Assembly: GCA_002319925.1 (NCBI GenBank)
Contig: DCFP01000052.1
Location: 1,231-10,452 of the forward strand
Reading direction: 5' to 3'
DNA from: Holophagaceae bacterium UBA1801
Lineage (GTDB): Bacteria > Acidobacteriota > Holophagae > Holophagales > Holophagaceae
DNA length: 9,222 bases
Shown: piece after piece, positions 6,290 to 9,222 of the stretch
How positions within the stretch are numbered: the stretch's first letter is position 1
Layout of the letters: every line of letters starts with the position of its first letter
The notes under the pieces: generated by a model
Told to the model about the DNA's origin: nothing
Seen by the model: only the letters and a program-made list of their open reading frames with translations
Database searches by the model: none
Made by a program: the position numbers and the translations under genes

Positions 6290-7556
6290 ACGGGATCCGA
6301 TAACCGCGGATGTCGCCGTCGTGGGTGCGGGACCCGCGGGCATCGCTGCGGCCTTGGCCGCATCGTCCATGGGCAAGCGGGTCTGCCTGCTGGACGAGGG
6401 CTTCAATCCCGGGGGCCAGATCTGGCGACATCGCGCTGATCCTGCGCCGAGGGCCGCAAGGCGCCTTCTGGCGCGGCTTGCGCAATCATCAGTGAAAATC
6501 CTCCCCCACGCGAGCGTCTTCGACGCATACCCCGATGCTCCAGGTTGGCGCATGATCGCCAGCACGCCGGAAGGACGGCGCGAGGTCACCGCGACGTCCG
6601 TCGTTTTGGCCTGCGGGGCGCGGGAGCGGTTCCTGCCCTTTCCGGGCTGGACCTTGCCGGGCGTCGTTGGTGCTGGAGGCGGGCAGGCTCTGCTGAAGGA
6701 AGGCCTCGAACTTCAGGGCGAGTCCGTGCTCGTGGCGGGAACGGGACCGCTGCTCCTGCCCGTGGCCGCGTCCGTGCGGAAGGCAAAGGGGAAACTGCTC
6801 GGTGTGCTCGAACAAGCGTCGCAGCATTCCTTGCTGCGCATGGCGCCCCTGCTGCTGGTGAGGCCCACCAAGGCCTGGCAGGCCGTGCACCTCGGATGGG
6901 CTCTCCCCTACCGGCCGGGCTGGTGGGTATCGGAAGCCATCGGCACTGAGCGCCTGGAGGCCGTCCGCGTTTCCAACGGGACAAGGCATGAGGTCATGGA
7001 ATGCCGCTGGCTCTTCTGCGGCTTCGGCCTGGTGCCCAACCTGGAAATGGGCCGCGGCCTGGGTTGCGAGGCGCGCGGCGATGCGCTCATCGTCGACGAA
7101 AGCCAGCAGACCTCCAAGCAAGGGATCTTTGCTGCGGGAGAGGTGTGTGGCATCGCGGGCGTGGATGCGGCCTTGGCCGAGGGTTCCATCGCGGGCCTTG
7201 CGGCGGCCGGTGCATGGAATCCACAGGACGCGAGCGCGGATCGATTGATGCGGAAACGCGCCAAAGCGCGCCGGATGGGCCTCGCCATGGATTCGATCTT
7301 TCGCTTGCGCCCCGAATTGAAGGCCTTGCCCAGGCCGGACACCCTCGTCTGCCGGTGCGAGGATGTATCCCTCGGTGCCATCGATCCAGGCTGGAACGCA
7401 CGCGAGACGAAGCTTTGCACGAGGGCAGGCATGGGGCCATGCCAGGGGCGCGTGTGCGGCCCCATCCTCGCGCACCAGTTCGGCCACCTGTCTGATTCCG
7501 TGCGCATTCCTTTGAAGGCCGCGCCATTGAACCATCTCATCCCGGAGGAACCATGA
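6282..7556 (+). CDS. D-hydroxyproline dehydrogenase, FAD/NAD(P)-fold alpha subunit with C-terminal [2Fe-2S] domain (HcnB-like)
   Basis: A 424-residue pyridine-nucleotide-disulfide-reductase-like flavoprotein. It opens with the FAD motif GAGPAG (residues 15-20) and Glu39, followed by GGQIW at 44-48, typical of HcnB/SoxA-like proteins. A second dinucleotide fold (VAGTGP) follows mid-protein and an FAD-closing region (GIFAAGEVCGIAGVDAALAEG) later on. The C-terminus is a BFD-like iron-sulfur domain with Cys357-x-Cys359 and Cys387-x4-Cys392, matching the usual [2Fe-2S] ligand pattern. In related three-subunit enzymes this polypeptide relays electrons from the DAO-type subunit toward the respiratory chain rather than binding substrate. 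The ATG at 6282 overlaps the ferredoxin-like gene by 8 nt; the TGA overlaps the deaminase ATG (ATGA at 7553-7556). No transmembrane helix is apparent. Substrate assignment rests on the neighbouring genes; opine dehydrogenase A subunits share the same architecture. Confidence 0.87.
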   Translation: MAERDPITADVAVVGAGPAGIAAALAASSMGKRVCLLDEGFNPGGQIWRHRADPAPRAARRLLARLAQSSVKILPHASVFDAYPDAPGWRMIASTPEGRREVTATSVVLACGARERFLPFPGWTLPGVVGAGGGQALLKEGLELQGESVLVAGTGPLLLPVAASVRKAKGKLLGVLEQASQHSLLRMAPLLLVRPTKAWQAVHLGWALPYRPGWWVSEAIGTERLEAVRVSNGTRHEVMECRWLFCGFGLVPNLEMGRGLGCEARGDALIVDESQQTSKQGIFAAGEVCGIAGVDAALAEGSIAGLAAAGAWNPQDASADRLMRKRAKARRMGLAMDSIFRLRPELKALPRPDTLVCRCEDVSLGAIDPGWNARETKLCTRAGMGPCQGRVCGPILAHQFGHLSDSVRIPLKAAPLNHLIPEEP

Positions 7557-8449
7557 TCTGGAAGGGTGTCATCCCCGCCGTCACCACGCCATTCACACCG
7601 ACGCTCTCGGTGGATCACGCCTTCCTGGCGAAGCACCTGGAACGCATGCTGGAAGCCGGCGTGAAGGCCTTCGTGATGCTGGGATCCCTGGGCGAAGGTG
7701 CCACGCTCACCTCCGAAGAGAAGGTGACCATCCTGGAGACAGCGGTGAAGACCGTCGGTCAGCGGGCGGCCATCGTCGCCGGGGTTCCATCGCTTTCGAC
7801 CACAGAAGCCGTGCACCTCGCCAAGCGCGCCGAGGCCGTGGGCTGCCAGGGCCTCATGGTGCTGCCCCCCTACGTCTACAAGGGCGATGCCCGGGAGACG
7901 GAAGCACACTATCGCGCTGTGCTGGAAGCGACCAAGCTGGATTGCCTGCTCTACAACAACCCCGTGGCCTACGGCACGGACGTTTTGCCGGAGCAGATGC
8001 TGGCCCTGTCGAAGGACCATGCCAACCTCAAGGCCGTGAAGGAGAGCAGCGGCGACGCCCGGCGCTTTGCCTCAATCAAAGCCTTGCTGGGCGATCGCCT
8101 CGCCCTCTTTGTCGGCATGGATGATCTCGCCATGGAGGGTTTCCTCATGGGCACCGAGGGCTGGATCGCGGGCCTCGTGAACGCCCTGCCAGAGGAGAGC
8201 GTGCGCCTGCTGGAGCTGGTGCAAGCGGGCCGCACGAAGGAAGCCTTCGAGCTCTATGCCTGGTTCCTGCCCCTGTTGCGCTTGGATACGCACGTGAAGT
8301 TCGTCCAGTACATCAAGCTCGTGCAGCAGGAAGTGAATCTGGGTTCCGAACGCGTGCGGCCGCCCCGGCTGGAGCTGGTAGGCGAGGAGCGGGAAAGGGT
8401 TCTCGCACTGATCAGGGGCAGCCTAGCGGCGAGGCCACACATACATTGA
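7553..8449 (+). CDS. hypD: 1-pyrroline-4-hydroxy-2-carboxylate deaminase (DapA/NAL superfamily)
   Basis: Predicted to convert 1-pyrroline-4-hydroxy-2-carboxylate to 2-oxoglutarate semialdehyde plus ammonia. The 298-residue TIM-barrel protein has the class I aldolase/DHDPS landmarks: Schiff-base Lys163 (LKAVKESSGD), Tyr134 in YNNP, and the substrate loop GSLGE at 44-48. Dihydrodipicolinate synthases have GTTGE in that loop, so losing the Thr pair argues against a lysine biosynthetic DapA; this is inference from the motif. GGAGG at 7544-7548 precedes the ATG at 7553, which overlaps the dehydrogenase alpha-subunit stop by 4 nt. It is the last gene of the coupled block and supplies the aldehyde oxidised by the product of the first gene at 2446-3882. 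N-acetylneuraminate lyase or KDG aldolase activity is possible for this superfamily, but the context favours the hydroxyproline route. The gene symbol follows Sinorhizobium usage and is unrelated to hydrogenase maturation HypD. Confidence 0.86.
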   Translation: MIWKGVIPAVTTPFTPTLSVDHAFLAKHLERMLEAGVKAFVMLGSLGEGATLTSEEKVTILETAVKTVGQRAAIVAGVPSLSTTEAVHLAKRAEAVGCQGLMVLPPYVYKGDARETEAHYRAVLEATKLDCLLYNNPVAYGTDVLPEQMLALSKDHANLKAVKESSGDARRFASIKALLGDRLALFVGMDDLAMEGFLMGTEGWIAGLVNALPEESVRLLELVQAGRTKEAFELYAWFLPLLRLDTHVKFVQYIKLVQQEVNLGSERVRPPRLELVGEERERVLALIRGSLAARPHIH

Positions 8450-8470
8450 ACTTTACTTATGGGTCGGCTC

Positions 8471-8902
8471 TCATTCTCCGTGGATATCGGTGCGCTTCAT
8501 GATCGTATAGCCCTCTTCTCCCAGGGCGAGTTTGGCCGCCTCGACGTCGTCGAAACGGAAAATCATGATCGAGTGCTCGCCGTGCCGATCGGTGAAGGCG
8601 TACATGTACTCGATGTTGAGCTGTCGCTTGCTGAAGGCGTCGATGAGCCGGTAGAGAGCGCCAGGCGTGTCCTCCAGCGCCACCGCCAGGACATCCGTGC
8701 GTGAGCAGGTGACGTGTTCCGCCTTCAATGCCGCGTAGGCTTCCTCGGGCTTGTTGACGATCATGCGCAGGATGCCGAAATCGCTCACTTCCGCGATGGT
8801 GAGGGTGCGGATGTTGATTGCCCGGTCGAAGAGCACCTTGAGGACGTGCTGGAGACGGCCCGGCTTGTTCTCGAGGAAAACGGAGAGCTGGGTGATGTTC
8901 AT
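8471..8902 (-). CDS. Tandem ACT domain protein
   Basis: A 143-residue protein made almost wholly of two ACT domains (about residues 2-68 and 70-140). Each has a ligand-loop signature near its start: ENKPGRL in the first and EDTPGAL in the second, each followed by a helix and an extended NIR/NIE strand. ACT domains bind small ligands, usually amino acids, and act as allosteric modules; no catalytic or DNA-binding domain is attached. TAGGAG (8909-8914, read on the - strand) lies 6 nt before the ATG and overlaps the stop codon of the upstream phenylacetate-CoA ligase gene, so the two are cotranscribed and probably coupled. From family knowledge, such stand-alone ACT proteins are often found beside PaaK-type ligases and indolepyruvate:ferredoxin oxidoreductase genes, suggesting a role in sensing aromatic amino acids or their breakdown products. 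The ligand is unknown. Confidence 0.87.
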   Translation of the reverse strand: MNITQLSVFLENKPGRLQHVLKVLFDRAINIRTLTIAEVSDFGILRMIVNKPEEAYAALKAEHVTCSRTDVLAVALEDTPGALYRLIDAFSKRQLNIEYMYAFTDRHGEHSIMIFRFDDVEAAKLALGEEGYTIMKRTDIHGE

Positions 8903-8911
8903 GGGATGCTC

Positions 8912-9222
8912 CTACTTCGATATCCGCTTGTCGATCACACGCTTGGCCTTGCCCGCGCTCCGCTCGATGGTGGAGGGCTCCACCAGGGTGATCTTGGCGG
9001 AAATGCCCAGGATGCTTCGCATGCGGGAGGAAATTTTATCTGCCAGTGCGTTCATGACCTTCAGTTCGTCCGAGAAGATTTCCTCGTCGACCTCGACCAT
9101 GATTTCGATATCGTCCATGGCGCCGCGGCGGTCCACCACGATCTGGTAGTGGGGCTCCACGCCTTCGATTTCCATGAGCAGGGCTTCGATCTGGGAGGGG
9201 AAGACATTGACGCCGCGGATGA
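8912..9222 (-). CDS. paaK: Phenylacetate-CoA ligase, C-terminal part (gene runs off the window)
   Basis: Only the last 102 complete codons are visible. The frame is open to the window edge, so the ATG at 9175 is internal and not a start. The residues match the AMP-binding_C_2 domain that closes PaaK-type adenylate-forming ligases: RGVNVFPSQIE at the domain start, an acidic beta-alpha segment (DDIEIMVEVDEEIF), and a terminal GKAKRVIDKR whose first Lys corresponds to the conserved C-terminal lysine of the superfamily. The enzyme would activate phenylacetate or a related aryl acid to its CoA thioester using ATP. The TAG at 8912-8914 is followed by the tandem-ACT gene after 9 nt. Its aryl-acid substrate cannot be decided from this fragment, and some family members in amino acid fermenters act on indoleacetate or related acids. 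Confidence 0.9.
   Translation of the reverse strand, partial: IRGVNVFPSQIEALLMEIEGVEPHYQIVVDRRGAMDDIEIMVEVDEEIFSDELKVMNALADKISSRMRSILGISAKITLVEPSTIERSAGKAKRVIDKRISK

Noticed and set aside
6489..8020. Long - strand open frames (6489-7535 and 6908-8020) opposite the alpha subunit and deaminase
   Set aside because: Both lie against genes with intact cofactor and active-site motifs and show no family signature of their own.
7553..8449. Annotation as lysine-biosynthetic dihydrodipicolinate synthase (DapA)
   Set aside because: The GTTGE loop is GSLGE and the gene is coupled to hydroxyproline dehydrogenase subunits, which fits the deaminase branch better.
8459..8704. 81-codon + strand open frame following the deaminase gene
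   Set aside because: It is the antisense shadow of the tandem-ACT gene, which has both ACT ligand-loop motifs and a good SD.
8912..9175. Free-standing 87-residue protein starting at the ATG at 9175 on the - strand
   Set aside because: The frame continues upstream to the window edge with conserved PaaK residues (RGVNVFPSQIE), so this ATG is internal.

Overview
The window is a high-GC bacterial segment with tightly packed genes and little intergenic DNA. It ends a membrane-anchored Ser/Thr kinase gene, carries a complete catabolic cluster on the + strand, and closes with two convergent genes on the - strand. A receptor-type kinase fused to a PD40/TolB-like propeller, next to a hydroxyproline cluster and a PaaK-ACT pair, suggests an Acidobacteriota-type organism (perhaps Holophagae). 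That placement is inference from gene style only, since no marker gene is present.

Region 1 (1-2292): the 3' part of a Ser/Thr protein kinase gene, entering at the catalytic loop (RDLKPEN). The protein continues through DFG and APE, one transmembrane helix, and a beta-propeller of about 500 residues.

Region 2 (2446-8449): a six-gene cluster that fits catabolism of trans-4-hydroxy-L-proline to 2-oxoglutarate through the D-hydroxyproline route. In pathway order the steps are: epimerase (4004-4957) makes cis-4-hydroxy-D-proline; a three-subunit flavin/iron-sulfur dehydrogenase (4954-6051, 6044-6289, 6282-7556) makes 1-pyrroline-4-hydroxy-2-carboxylate; a DapA-family deaminase (7553-8449) makes 2-oxoglutarate semialdehyde and ammonia; an aldehyde dehydrogenase (2446-3882) makes 2-oxoglutarate. 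The last five genes overlap one another by 4 or 8 nt and look translationally coupled. The aldehyde dehydrogenase, the last enzymatic step but the first gene, is separated from them by 121 nt holding a large inverted repeat with perfect 20-bp arms. No transporter or regulator for the cluster lies in the window.

Region 3 (8471-9222, - strand): a tandem-ACT-domain protein and, upstream of it in the same transcript, the C-terminal end of a phenylacetate-CoA ligase (PaaK family). They converge on the hydroxyproline cluster with only 21 nt between the stop codons.

The pathway itself is known. The less ordinary points are the inverted repeat placed between the first and second genes just ahead of a GTG start, the compact coupled block for the three-subunit dehydrogenase, and a few active-site loop variants in the epimerase and deaminase. 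I found no clear evidence of a wholly undescribed system.
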